A stretch of 64,000 nucleotides of DNA from CAVQGZ01 sp963714455 (GCA_963714455.1 CAVQON010000017.1:248001-312000); one strand, 5' to 3'; positions 8,137-19,045 are shown, counted from the stretch's first letter. Notes: generated by a model from the letters alone, not told the origin. Translations and numbers: made by a program.

Positions 8137-9020
8137 GCCCGCCCCGGCTCGTGACGGCCTACCCGTCCCGCCTCGACACGTTCACCGAGTGCCCACGCCG
8201 CTACCGGTTCCGCTACCTCGACCGACCGTCCCCACCCCGCCGCGGCGCCTGGGCGCACACGACGTTCGGCGCGGCGGTGCACGTCGCGCTGGCCCGCTGG
8301 TGGGCGCTGCCGAGCGAGGAACGCACTCCCGCTCGGGTCGCTGCCGAGGTGCAGACCGCGTGGTCGGACGACGGCTTCGCCGACGAGCCCATGTCGCGGC
8401 GGTGGTTGGCCAAGGCCCGCGACATGGTGGCGGCCTACGTCGAGGCCGAGACCGACCGGCGAAGCGCCCTGGCACCCGCCGGCCTCGTCGAGCCGCGCCG
8501 CGTGGAGGCGTCGGTGGCGCTGCGGGCCGCCGAGGACGTCGCGCTGATGGGCAAGCCCGACCGCGTCGACGAACGTCCGGGCGCCGAGGGCACCGAGCTG
8601 GTGGTGGTCGACTACAAGACCGGACGACACCCGCCCAGCGCCGACGACGCCCGAACCTCCCGGACGCTGGCGATCTACGCCGCTGCCGCGCAGGCCACGC
8701 TGCGCACCCCGGCCACCCGGGTCGAGCTGCACCACCTGCCGACGGGCGCGGTGGCGGTGTGGCGCCACGACGAGGCCAGCCGCGACCGCCACGTCTCTCG
8801 TGCGGTCGCGGTGGCGCGGGAGTGCCGAGACGCCGAGGCGGCGCTGGCGGCCGGGGGCTCGGCGCAGACGCTGTTCGCACCGCGGCCGGGTCGGCTGTGC
8901 CCGTGGTGCGACTACCGCGATGCTTGCGCGGAGGGAGCCGAGGTCGGTCCGGCGGTGGACCCCTGGGCGGGGCTCGAGCCGGGGGGGACGACCCGGCAGG
9001 CCGCCGGGCTCCTCGGCTGA
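8133..9020 (+). CDS. RecB-family PD-(D/E)XK nuclease with Fe-S cysteines
   Basis: This 295-residue protein is a stand-alone RecB-type exonuclease domain. The nuclease core is seen as MGKPDRVDE followed by VVVDYKTG, giving the catalytic D and D-x-K. A Cys near the N-terminus (TECPRRYRF) together with CPWCDYRDAC at the C-terminus makes the four-cysteine iron-sulfur clasp found in AddB, Cas4 and AdnA nucleases. No helicase motor is attached. The GTG start overlaps the PHP gene stop. The last 109 bases overlap the convergent hydrolase-kinase gene on the other strand. The partner helicase, if any, is unknown, although AdnA and AdnB lie 11 kb away. Confidence 0.85.
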   Translation: MSPPRLVTAYPSRLDTFTECPRRYRFRYLDRPSPPRRGAWAHTTFGAAVHVALARWWALPSEERTPARVAAEVQTAWSDDGFADEPMSRRWLAKARDMVAAYVEAETDRRSALAPAGLVEPRRVEASVALRAAEDVALMGKPDRVDERPGAEGTELVVVDYKTGRHPPSADDARTSRTLAIYAAAAQATLRTPATRVELHHLPTGAVAVWRHDEASRDRHVSRAVAVARECRDAEAALAAGGSAQTLFAPRPGRLCPWCDYRDACAEGAEVGPAVDPWAGLEPGGTTRQAAGLLG

Positions 9021-10234
9021 CCGATCGGCATCCAGAACCACACGCGAGCCCCCTCGTCGGTCGTCCACCCGCCGCACCGGTGCGCCAGGGCAGCGACGAT
9101 GGGCAGACCGCGTCCGTGGTGGATGCGTGAGTCGAGCTCGGGCCCACCGCCGGAGTCGGCCACGAGAACCATGACGAACCCGCCGCGCACGACTGCCTCG
9201 ACGTCGATGGGTGCCTGCGCGTGCAGGACGGCGTTGGTGACGAGCTCGCTGGCCATCAGCTCGGCCTCGTCGCGACCCCGTCCGGGCAGAACCTGCCCGG
9301 CGAAGTCGCGGACGAGGTGCCGGGCCCGAGGCACCTCGGTCGTGTCGCCGGACAGCGCGGCACTCACGCGGCGCCGGCTCGGGCGCCACTCGTCCCAGAA
9401 GGCGACCAGGCCACGAGCCGTCCGGGCCGGGTCTTCGACGGCGGGGGAGTGACCCAGCCCGTCGAGCATGACGTGCTCGGCCCCGATGCTCGCGGCGAGG
9501 TCGACCTGCACCTGCACCGGCCACGCGTCGTCGAGCGAGCCGGTCATCACCAGCGTCGGCGTCGGTCGGTTGCGCAGCGGTTCGCGCTGGTCAGGGGTGT
9601 CGACGAGCATGCGGGTCTTCGCGAGCAGGGCCCCGGGGCTCGACGTCACGAAGCGCTCGCGCATCCACTGCTCGATCTCGTCGGGCACCACCTCGCCCCC
9701 TGCCGCGCGCTCGCGAGCGCGCATCGCCGCCCAGGTGGCTTCGGGGCCGTGCAGGGCCAACGAGTCGGCGACGGCGCCCAGGTCGCCATGCCGCTCGTCC
9801 GGGAGCGCGCCGGGGCCCGAGCACAGCAGCACCAGCGAGCCCACCGCGGACGGTGCCAGCACCGTGGCACGGGTGGCCACGAGACCGCCGAACGAGTGAC
9901 CGAGCAGGTCGACAGGCTCGTCGGAGACCGCTGCCGCCACGGCCAGCACGTCGGCGGCCAAGCCGTCCAAGCTGTAGTCGTCCACGGACTCGGGTCCAGG
10001 GGTGTCGAGCTGGCCGCGCTGGTCGAGCGCCACGACACGGCGCCCGGTGGAGGCGATCTCGGGCAGAAGTGTGAGGAAGTCCTCCTTGCTCCCCGTCCAT
10101 CCCGGTACGAGCACGACGACGGGAAGCTCGGACGACGCGGGACCGGCGGTGAGCACTGCGAACGACCCCACCGTCGTCTCGACCTGCGCACGCCGCACGC
10201 CGCTCGGCAGCCTCAACGTCCGCGGTGTGCTCAC
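8912..10234 (-). CDS. Alpha/beta hydrolase fused to RsbW-like HATPase domain
   Basis: This single 440-residue chain joins two modules. Residues about 35-285 form an alpha/beta hydrolase with nucleophile Ser114 in GHSFGG, a likely acid at Asp235 or Asp236 and His262 in GLGHSP. Residues about 300-405 form a GHKL ATPase of the anti-sigma-factor kinase type: N-box ELMASELVTNAVLHA, G1 box DSGGG and G2 box GRGLPIV. In Bacillus the RsbQ hydrolase and RsbW kinase are separate parts of the stress-sigma switch; here they share one polypeptide. A sensor-to-switch role is inferred. I chose GTG at 10234 rather than the upstream in-frame ATG at 10342, since homology begins there. The C-terminal 36 residues overlap the convergent nuclease gene. 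Confidence 0.85.
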   Translation of the reverse strand: MSTPRTLRLPSGVRRAQVETTVGSFAVLTAGPASSELPVVVLVPGWTGSKEDFLTLLPEIASTGRRVVALDQRGQLDTPGPESVDDYSLDGLAADVLAVAAAVSDEPVDLLGHSFGGLVATRATVLAPSAVGSLVLLCSGPGALPDERHGDLGAVADSLALHGPEATWAAMRARERAAGGEVVPDEIEQWMRERFVTSSPGALLAKTRMLVDTPDQREPLRNRPTPTLVMTGSLDDAWPVQVQVDLAASIGAEHVMLDGLGHSPAVEDPARTARGLVAFWDEWRPSRRRVSAALSGDTTEVPRARHLVRDFAGQVLPGRGRDEAELMASELVTNAVLHAQAPIDVEAVVRGGFVMVLVADSGGGPELDSRIHHGRGLPIVAALAHRCGGWTTDEGARVWFWMPIGQPRSPAACRVVPPGSSPAQGSTAGPTSAPSAQASR

Positions 10235-10365
10235 GGGCCGAACGTACCCACCGTCGCCACCGGCCAATCCTGCTTCGCCCTGGCAATCTGGAGAAGGCAT
10301 GATGGGCTGCGTCCAGTCGAGGGCTCGCCGCCCTCGCGGCACACGAACAGCTGGGGAGGAGCCGG

Positions 10366-11148
10366 GTGGCTCGCACGATCGCCGTCACGAACCAGAAGGG
10401 CGGGGTGGCCAAGACCACCACTGCTGCATCCCTGGCCGTCGCGCTGGCCGAGCTCGGGCAGCGCGTGCTGGTGGTCGACCTCGACCCCCAGGCGTGCCTC
10501 ACGTTCTCCCTCGGCGTCGACCCTGAGGATCTCGACGCCTCGGTCTCGCACGTTCTCACCCAGGGGATGGAACCGGCCGACGCGATCCTCGTCACCGACG
10601 ACGGCATCGACCTGCTGCCGGCCACGATCGAGCTGGCCGGGGCCGAGGCGTCCCTGCTCACCCGCACGGGCCGTGAGCTGACGCTGCGCATGGCGCTGGA
10701 GGACGTGTCGTCCGACTACGACTGGGTGTTCCTCGACAGCCCGCCGTCGCTCGGCGTGCTCACCGTCAACGCGCTGACCGCATCACGGGAGGTGCTGATC
10801 CCGCTGCAGTGCGAGACGTTGTCGCACCGGGGGGTCGGTCAGCTTCTCGACACCATCCACGACGTGCGTCGGCTGCTGAACCCGCGGCTGAGGATCCTCG
10901 GGGTGCTGCCGACGCTGTTCGACAGCCGCACGAACCACGCCAAGGCCGTGCTGGCCGACATCGAGCAGCGCTACGAGCTGCCGATCCTGCTGCCCGCGAT
11001 CCCGAAGTCGGTGCGCTTCGCCGAGGCGCCGGCGGTGGGGCGGTCGATCCTGGCGACCTCGCGACGCTCGAAAGGCGCGCAGGCCTACCGTGAGGTCGCG
11101 ATGGGCCTGATGGGAACGTCGGCGACGAGCGTCCCGACCTCGGCGTAG
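10366..11148 (+). CDS. ParA/Soj-family ATPase (orphan)
   Basis: This 260-residue P-loop protein starts with the deviant Walker A motif NQKGGVAKTTT, with DLDPQA and FLDSPPSLG as the other ATPase motifs. ParA proteins position DNA, plasmids or protein machines on the nucleoid. No parB gene or parS-like site is next to it, so it is an orphan and not the main chromosome partition pair. Mycobacterium tuberculosis Rv3213c holds the equivalent position beside rhlE. A GGGGAGGAG ribosome binding site precedes the GTG. It converges on the helicase gene with only 12 bases between the stops. Confidence 0.87.
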   Translation: MARTIAVTNQKGGVAKTTTAASLAVALAELGQRVLVVDLDPQACLTFSLGVDPEDLDASVSHVLTQGMEPADAILVTDDGIDLLPATIELAGAEASLLTRTGRELTLRMALEDVSSDYDWVFLDSPPSLGVLTVNALTASREVLIPLQCETLSHRGVGQLLDTIHDVRRLLNPRLRILGVLPTLFDSRTNHAKAVLADIEQRYELPILLPAIPKSVRFAEAPAVGRSILATSRRSKGAQAYREVAMGLMGTSATSVPTSA

Positions 11149-11160
11149 CCGAGAGACTTC

Positions 11161-12753
11161 TCAGTCGTCGGTGCCCGAACCGGCGGGTGCTGCGCTCGAC
11201 GACGAGGACGACCCTGTGCTCGATCCGCCCCGGGTGCGACGGCGGCGCCGCTTGCGTGGGGTGCCGGACTGGTTCGCCTGGCCGGGCTCGCCGCCGCTCG
11301 ACGCGGCCGCCTCGACGGGGCCCGAGCCTGCGCTGCTCGACCCTGCGCCCGGCTGCCCGCCCGCGCGGGCCCGGTCGCGGCCACGGCCGCCGGAGGAGCC
11401 CGAGCGTGATCCGCGCGACCCGGACGAGCGTCCACCGCCGGAACCGCCCCGACGGCCCCCGGAGTCCGGGCGCGGCTCCACCGGGGTGCGGGTGACGCCC
11501 GGCATCATCCCGGTGGTTCCCGGCGGGATGCCCAGGTCGTGGAAAAGGTGCTCACTGGTGGAGTACGTCTCCGGCGGGTCGGGGTAGGGCAGGCCCAGTG
11601 CGGTGTTGATCGCCGACCAGCGGGCCATGTCTTCCCAGTCCACGAGCGTCACGGCCACGCCTGACGCGCCGGCGCGCCCGGTGCGTCCGATGCGGTGCAG
11701 GTAGGTCTTCTCGTCCTCGGGGCACGACACGTTGACCACGTGGGTGACGCCCTCGACGTCGATGCCGCGCGCGGCGACGTCGGTGGCCAGCAGCACGGTC
11801 ACCTTGCCCGCCCGGAAGGCGGCCAACGCTTTCTCCCGGCCCTGCTGGTTGATGTCGCCGTGCACGGCCGCGACAGAGAACCCGCGCGCCTTGAGCTCGT
11901 CGGCGATCGACTGGGTCTGGCGCTTGGTACGGGCGAACATCATCACGAGGCCACGGTTCTCGGCCTGCAGGATGCGCGACAGGATCTCTTCTTTGTCCAT
12001 GCGGTGCGCCCGGTACACGAACTGGGCGGTGGTCGGCACCGTGGCGTTCTCGTCCGGTGACTCCGCGCGCACGTTGACGGGGTGGCGCATGTAGCGGCGG
12101 GCCAGGGTGATCACGTCCGACGGCATGGTCGCCGAGAAGAGCATGGTCTGGCGCAGCTCCGGCGTCATGGCCAGCAGCGTCTCCACGTCGGCGAGAAAGC
12201 CGAGGTCGAGCATCTCGTCGGCCTCGTCGAGCACGACCACCTTGACGTGGCCGAGGTCGAGCTGGCGCTGGCGGGCCAGGTCGAGCAGCCGGCCCGGGGT
12301 GCCGACGACGACGTCGACCCCGGCCTGCAGGGCCTCGAGCTGGGGTTCGTAGGCACGCCCGCCGTAGATCACCTGCACGCGCATCGGACGGTCGGCCGAA
12401 GCGGCCTCCAGGTCGGTCGCGACCTGCAGCGCGAGCTCGCGCGTCGGGCAGATCACCAGTGACTGGGGCTTGCCGGGGGCCGCGAGGTCGGCGTAGTCGA
12501 CCTCGGCCGGGCTGACGATGCGCTGCAGCAGCGGCAGCCCGAAGGCCAAGGTCTTGCCGGTCCCGGTGCGGGCCTGGCCGATCATGTCGGTGCCGGTCAG
12601 CGCCACCGGGATGGCCATGTGCTGCACCGGGAAGGGAACGGTGATGCCGCGTGACGTGAGGGCCGAGACGAGGCTGGGCATCACGCCGAGGTCGGCGAAC
12701 GACTCGACGGGGGCCGGCGCGTCGGCGGTGTCCGCGGGCTCGGGGGCTTCCAT
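11161..12753 (-). CDS. rhlE: DEAD-box RNA helicase (RhlE-type)
   Basis: This 530-residue helicase has all the DEAD-box motifs: a Q motif near SFADLGV, ARTGTGKT, PTRELA, TPGRL, DEAD, SAT and HRIGRTGRAG. It unwinds short RNA duplexes using ATP and probably acts in RNA decay, ribosome assembly or cold adaptation. From about residue 430 the tail is low-complexity, rich in Gly, Arg and Ser and ending in a basic RKRRRRRTRGG patch; such tails bind RNA non-specifically. I chose ATG 12753, which leaves a short acidic head before the Q motif. Position next to ParA matches Rv3211 of Mycobacterium tuberculosis. Confidence 0.92.
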   Translation of the reverse strand: MEAPEPADTADAPAPVESFADLGVMPSLVSALTSRGITVPFPVQHMAIPVALTGTDMIGQARTGTGKTLAFGLPLLQRIVSPAEVDYADLAAPGKPQSLVICPTRELALQVATDLEAASADRPMRVQVIYGGRAYEPQLEALQAGVDVVVGTPGRLLDLARQRQLDLGHVKVVVLDEADEMLDLGFLADVETLLAMTPELRQTMLFSATMPSDVITLARRYMRHPVNVRAESPDENATVPTTAQFVYRAHRMDKEEILSRILQAENRGLVMMFARTKRQTQSIADELKARGFSVAAVHGDINQQGREKALAAFRAGKVTVLLATDVAARGIDVEGVTHVVNVSCPEDEKTYLHRIGRTGRAGASGVAVTLVDWEDMARWSAINTALGLPYPDPPETYSTSEHLFHDLGIPPGTTGMMPGVTRTPVEPRPDSGGRRGGSGGGRSSGSRGSRSGSSGGRGRDRARAGGQPGAGSSSAGSGPVEAAASSGGEPGQANQSGTPRKRRRRRTRGGSSTGSSSSSSAAPAGSGTDD

Positions 12754-12889
12754 GGGTGTGTCCTGGTCGACGCTCAGTCGTCCACTCCTAGCAATCGTCC
12801 TGCTACGCGTGGGGCCGGCTGGCAAGGGGCGCGGCGACCGAAGTGTGTGACGGCACGCGACATCGGCAGGTGAAGGTCAGGGGCGAGTC

Positions 12890-12895
12890 TAGTCT
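12890..12895 (+). promoter_or_regulatory. Leaderless-type -10 box of the ferritin-like gene
   Basis: TAGTCT ends six bases before the GTG at 12902, with no ribosome binding site between. Confidence 0.45.
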
Positions 12896-12901
12896 GCCCT
12901 C

Positions 12902-13600
12902 GTGGACTCCACTGACCGCACCGCGCCGTCGGCGTTGGACGACCCCGCCTACCGGGGCGCCGTCATCGACCTGCTGGGGCTGCTGGCCTACGGCGAGCTG
13001 TCCGCGTTCGAGCGGCTGGTGATCGACTCGGGCATGGCTCCCACGGTGTCGGACAAGATCGCTCTGTCGCAGATGGCCGTCGCCGAGTTCCACCACTTCG
13101 AGCAGCTGCGCGACCGGCTGACCGACCTCGGTGCCGACCCGCAGGCGGCCATGGAGCCGTACCGGGCCGCCCTCGACGGGTTCCACCAGTCCACCGCACC
13201 CAGCTCGTGGCTCGAAGGCCTGGTCAAGGCCTACGTCGGGGACGGGATCGGCCAGGACTTCTACACCGAGATGGCTGCGTTCCTCGACCCGGAGACCCGC
13301 GACCTGGTCGTGGACGTGATGGGCGACCTCGGGCACAGCGAGTTCGCGGTGGAGCGCGTGCGTGCGGCGATCGCAGCCGACCCACGGGTGGCGGGCCGCC
13401 TGGCGCTGTGGGGACGGCGGCTGGTCGGCGAGGCGCTGTCGCAGGCCCAGCACGCGGCCGCCGAGCGCGACGGCCTCGACGCCCTGTTCATCGGCACGAC
13501 GTCGCGGCCCGGGATCGGGCTCGGCGGTGTCGGCGCCATCTTCCAGACGATCATCGACCGGCACGCGGCGCGCATGAAGTCGCTGGGGCTCGCCAGCTGA
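12902..13600 (+). CDS. Ferritin-like fold protein (MiaE-like)
   Basis: This 232-residue helical protein has the spacing of a ferritin-like four-helix bundle: a Glu in the GELSAFERL helix, an E-x-x-H in VAEFHHFE, and a later DLGHSEFAVERV helix. These match the diiron-binding pattern of tRNA-(ms2io6A) hydroxylase relatives, but the actinobacterial members have no proven activity. It corresponds to Rv3210c by position, between rhlE and DUF3107. The GTG start has a TAGTCT -10 box six bases upstream, which points to a leaderless message. The metal ligands are assigned by eye. Confidence 0.78.
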   Translation: MDSTDRTAPSALDDPAYRGAVIDLLGLLAYGELSAFERLVIDSGMAPTVSDKIALSQMAVAEFHHFEQLRDRLTDLGADPQAAMEPYRAALDGFHQSTAPSSWLEGLVKAYVGDGIGQDFYTEMAAFLDPETRDLVVDVMGDLGHSEFAVERVRAAIAADPRVAGRLALWGRRLVGEALSQAQHAAAERDGLDALFIGTTSRPGIGLGGVGAIFQTIIDRHAARMKSLGLAS

Positions 13601-13631
13601 TCCTGCGCCGGGCGACCCGACGCGAAGAGGG

Positions 13632-13865
13632 CTAGCCGGCGTCGGGCGGGGCGAAGCCGACCCGCCGCTCGACGGGCTCGCCGAGCTCGACGTAGGCGAT
13701 GTTGGCGGCCGGCACCACGAACAGGCGGCCACGGTCGTCGGACAGGGTCAACGTGCCCCCGTCCTTGATCGCAGCGGCCACAGCCTTCTCGACCTCGTCG
13801 CGGTTCTGCGTGCTCTCCAGGGCGATCTCTCGCGGGGCGTTCTGCACGCCGATCTTGATCTCCAC
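13632..13865 (-). CDS. DUF3107 small protein
   Basis: This 77-residue acidic protein begins MEIKIGVQNAPRE and has a central DGGTLTLSDDRGRLFVVP segment. Both features are typical of DUF3107, the family of the mycobacterial 9.4-kDa protein Rv3208A. Members are conserved through actinobacteria and have no known biochemical role. It lies just downstream of the TetR regulator on the same strand with a 32-base gap, so the two are probably transcribed together. No catalytic motif or signal peptide is visible. Confidence 0.85.
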   Translation of the reverse strand: MEIKIGVQNAPREIALESTQNRDEVEKAVAAAIKDGGTLTLSDDRGRLFVVPAANIAYVELGEPVERRVGFAPPDAG

Positions 13866-13897
13866 GGCCGTCAGGCTAGTCGGCGGCGTGGCACCCG

Positions 13898-14533
13898 CTA
13901 GTCGGCGCGCTCGCCGTCCAGCCGCGGGAAGCCGCGGATGCCGCGCCAGCCGAGGGTGCCGATGAGCGAGGTCGCGTCGTGGCGAGGCATTGTGTCTGCC
14001 GAGCTGAGCCAGAAGCGCGCGGCGACCTGAGCCATGCCGACCATGCCCGCGGCCAGCAGCTCTGACTCCTCGGTGGACAGCCCGGTGTCTTCGGCGATGA
14101 CGGGCGCGATGGCCTCGGCGCAGCGCCGGGTGAGGGCGTCGAGACGGTCACGCACGGCCACAGCGCTGGTGAGGTCGTTCTCGAAGAGCAGACGAAACGT
14201 CTCGCCCTCGCTGCCGACGAACTCGAAGAAGGTGTCCATGGCGGCTGCGACGCGTCGCTTGTTGTCGTGGGTGGAGTCCAGGGCGTCGGCCACGCTCGCG
14301 ACGAACTCGTCGATGCTGACGTCGAGCAGCGCCAGGTACAGGTCGAGCTTGCCGGGGAAGTGCTGGTAGAGCACCGGCTTGCTGACCCCGGCCCGGATGG
14401 CGATCTCGTCCATGGCCGCGGCGTGGTAGCCCCGCTCGACGAACACGTCCTTGGCCGCGTCCAGCAGCTGGGCTCGCCGTTGCGAGCGCGGCAGGCGTGC
14501 GCCGCGCAGCGTGGTGTCAGCAGGGGTGGTCAC
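13898..14533 (-). CDS. TetR-family transcriptional regulator
   Basis: The 211-residue protein has a TetR DNA-binding head: RRAQLLDAAKDVFVERGYHAAAMDEIA leads into AGVSKPVLYQHFPGKLDLYLALL, the recognition helix and the conserved YxHFxxK turn. The C-terminal two thirds are the helical ligand and dimer domain. The equivalent mycobacterial gene, Rv3208, is a TetR protein next to DUF3107. It is divergent from moeZ, and the space between them holds a short palindrome that could be its operator. The ligand and the regulated genes are unknown. Confidence 0.9.
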   Translation of the reverse strand: MTTPADTTLRGARLPRSQRRAQLLDAAKDVFVERGYHAAAMDEIAIRAGVSKPVLYQHFPGKLDLYLALLDVSIDEFVASVADALDSTHDNKRRVAAAMDTFFEFVGSEGETFRLLFENDLTSAVAVRDRLDALTRRCAEAIAPVIAEDTGLSTEESELLAAGMVGMAQVAARFWLSSADTMPRHDATSLIGTLGWRGIRGFPRLDGERAD

Positions 14534-14594
14534 GGCCTCGTCGTCCTCGGTTGTCGTCGTTCGGGCGAGGGGCCGCCCGAAGCTCTTCCGATGT

Positions 14595-14606
14595 TACTCG
14601 CCAGTA
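14595..14606. promoter_or_regulatory. Candidate TetR operator
   Basis: TACTCGCCAGTA has inverted TACT/AGTA arms around four bases. It lies 62 bases upstream of the TetR start, in the space shared with the divergent moeZ gene, a normal place for autoregulation. Confidence 0.4.
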
Positions 14607-14725
14607 GCCCCCAGCGATACTCCCTGTTCGGCGACGACCGGCCGAGTCCGGGAACACCCGCGCGGCGGGCACGGTTCTCCACCCGCAAGTGTTCGACGAC
14701 TGCCGAGACCGAGGAGCCTGTCGTG

Positions 14726-15898
14726 GTGTCCCTGCCGCCCCTGGTGGAGCCGACTGCCGAGCTGAGTGTGGAGGAGGTGCAGCGCTACTCGCGCCACATC
14801 ATCATCCCCGACGTCGGGATGGACGGTCAGCGCCGGCTGAAGAGCGCGAAGGTGCTGGTCATCGGTGCCGGCGGGCTCGGGTCGCCGGCTCTGATGTACC
14901 TGGCCGCGGCGGGTGTGGGCACGATCGGGCTGGTCGAGTTCGACGTCGTGGACGAGTCCAACCTGCAGCGCCAGATCATCCACCGCCAGTCAGACGTCGG
15001 CCGGCCGAAGGCGGAGTCGGCGCGCGACGCGATCGCGCAGACCAACCCGTACGTGGACGTCGTGCTGCACCAGACCCGACTGGACTCCGACAACGCGCTG
15101 GAGATCTTCGCCGACTACGACCTGATCGTCGACGGCACCGACAACTTCGCGACCCGCTACCTCGTCAACGACGCCGCCGTGCTGCTGGGCAAGCCCTACG
15201 TGTGGGGCTCGATCTTTCGGTTCGAGGGCCAGGCGTCGGTGTTCTGGGACGCCTACGGCCCGAACTACCGCGACCTCTACCCCGAGCCGCCGCCGCCCGG
15301 CATGGTGCCGTCGTGCGCCGAGGGCGGCGTACTGGGCGTGCTGTGCGCGTCCATCGGCTCGATCATGGCGACCGAGGCGGTCAAGCTCGTCACCGGCATC
15401 GGCGAGCCGCTGCTGGGTCGGCTGATGGTGTTCGACGCGCTGGAGATGTCCTACCGCACGGTCAAGATCCGCAAGGACCCGGCCACCGTCCCCATCACCG
15501 AGCTCATCGACTACGAGGCGTTCTGCGGCTCGCTGTCCACTGCGGCGGCCGACGCGGCAGTCGGCTCGACCATCGACGTCAAGACGCTGGCGCTGTGGCT
15601 GGAGGAGCGCGAGCGGGGCGAGCGCGACTTCGCGCTGGTCGACGTCCGGGAGAAGGGCGAGTACGAGATCAGCCGCATCCCGGGCGCGGTGCTGATGCCG
15701 AAGAACGACTTCTTGATCGGCAACGCCGTGGACGCCCTGCCGCGCGACAAGCAGGTGGTGTTCCACTGCAAGGGCGGCGTGCGCTCGGCTGAGGTGCTGG
15801 CCGTGGCCAAGGCCGCCGGCCTGGACGACGCGGTGCACGTGGGCGGCGGCATCAACGCCTGGGTGCGCCAGATCGACCCGTCCCAGCCGCTGTACTAG
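14726..15898 (+). CDS. moeZ: MoeZ-like E1 adenylyltransferase / rhodanese fusion
   Basis: This 390-residue protein activates the C-terminus of a ubiquitin-fold sulfur carrier with ATP and transfers sulfur to it, for molybdopterin, cysteine or thioamide biosynthesis. The E1 part shows VIGAGGLGSPALMYLAAAGVG, DESNLQRQ and the PSCAEGGVLG cysteine (Cys197). The rhodanese part ends with the catalytic loop HCKGGVRS (Cys348). Unusually, the CxxC pair normally found in the GPCYRCLYPE segment reads GPNYRDLYPE. The second CxxC near residue 250 is replaced by KDPATVP. The structural zinc is therefore probably absent. GAGGAG sits upstream, and the start is either of two adjacent GTG codons; homologs favour the second. 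Confidence 0.9.
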   Translation: MSLPPLVEPTAELSVEEVQRYSRHIIIPDVGMDGQRRLKSAKVLVIGAGGLGSPALMYLAAAGVGTIGLVEFDVVDESNLQRQIIHRQSDVGRPKAESARDAIAQTNPYVDVVLHQTRLDSDNALEIFADYDLIVDGTDNFATRYLVNDAAVLLGKPYVWGSIFRFEGQASVFWDAYGPNYRDLYPEPPPPGMVPSCAEGGVLGVLCASIGSIMATEAVKLVTGIGEPLLGRLMVFDALEMSYRTVKIRKDPATVPITELIDYEAFCGSLSTAAADAAVGSTIDVKTLALWLEERERGERDFALVDVREKGEYEISRIPGAVLMPKNDFLIGNAVDALPRDKQVVFHCKGGVRSAEVLAVAKAAGLDDAVHVGGGINAWVRQIDPSQPLY

Positions 15899-15956
15899 CC
15901 GAACCTCCGCCGGGCCCCAGCCCGACCGCGGTCCCACCCCACCGCCGTCCCTCCCG

Positions 15957-16012
15957 CGATCTTGGCGCTGTGGCCGCCTGCCGCCGCCCATGCGGCGGCT
16001 GCGCCAAGATCG
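15957..16012. repeat. Intergenic palindrome between convergent genes
   Basis: CGATCTTGGCGC at 15957 and GCGCCAAGATCG at 16001 are perfect inverted copies. A GC-rich inner stem (CCGCC/GGCGG) lies inside and imperfect pairing continues outside. Its place between two converging stops fits a bidirectional terminator or a REP-like element. Confidence 0.7.
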
Positions 16013-16079
16013 GCGGTGGGTGGGAGTGGGCGGGGCGGGTGGGGAGCGGCGGCAGCGGCGGGGCGCTAGCGGTGGGGCG

Positions 16080-18653
<2,574 letters not shown>

Positions 18654-18730
18654 CACCGCCGATCGTCCCACGGTCGCCCCGCTGGAGGTGCCTGTCGGGG
18701 GCGCGTGCCGCCGTGCGGCAGGCTGGTCGG

Positions 18731-19045
18731 GTGGATGCCGACAGCCGCGAACGCCCCGTCGACCTCGTGCTGGACCTGGTCTGCGACATCCCACCCGGTC
18801 GGGTCAGCACGTACGGCGAGCTTGCCGCGCTGGCCAGCGACCTCGCCCCGACCCCGGTCACCGCGCGGATGGTCGGGCGCATGCTCAGCGGGGCGGAGCG
18901 TGACGTCCCGTGGTGGCGGGTGGTCGGGCACGACGGACGACTGCCGCCCGGGCTCGAAGCCTCGGCCCGCGACCGGCTGGCGAGCGAGGGGTGCCCCATG
19001 CGGGGGAGCCGGGCCGACGTCCGCCGTGCCCGGTGGCCGGGCTGA
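18731..19045 (+). CDS. Alkyltransferase-like (ATL) DNA-binding protein
   Basis: This 104-residue protein is the DNA-binding half of the O6-alkylguanine transferase fold: PPGRVSTYGELAALA, then ARMVGRMLSG, then VPWWRVVG. In true MGMT the last motif is PCHRV and its Cys accepts the alkyl group. Here that position is Trp61 and the following His is also Trp, so no alkyl transfer is possible. Such ATL proteins flip alkylated guanines out and hand them to nucleotide excision repair. Mycobacterial Rv3204 holds the same place. I chose GTG 18731 for lack of homology further upstream. Confidence 0.82.
   Translation: MDADSRERPVDLVLDLVCDIPPGRVSTYGELAALASDLAPTPVTARMVGRMLSGAERDVPWWRVVGHDGRLPPGLEASARDRLASEGCPMRGSRADVRRARWPG

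Noticed and set aside
9221..10681. A 486-codon plus-strand frame opposite the hydrolase-kinase fusion
   Set aside because: Crosses into the parA start region and reads as low-complexity His/Arg/Gly text; the minus strand has all catalytic motifs.
10366..11148. The ParA gene as the chromosome partition locus
   Set aside because: No parB, parS-like sites or rnpA/gidB context; the synteny is that of the orphan ParA beside rhlE.
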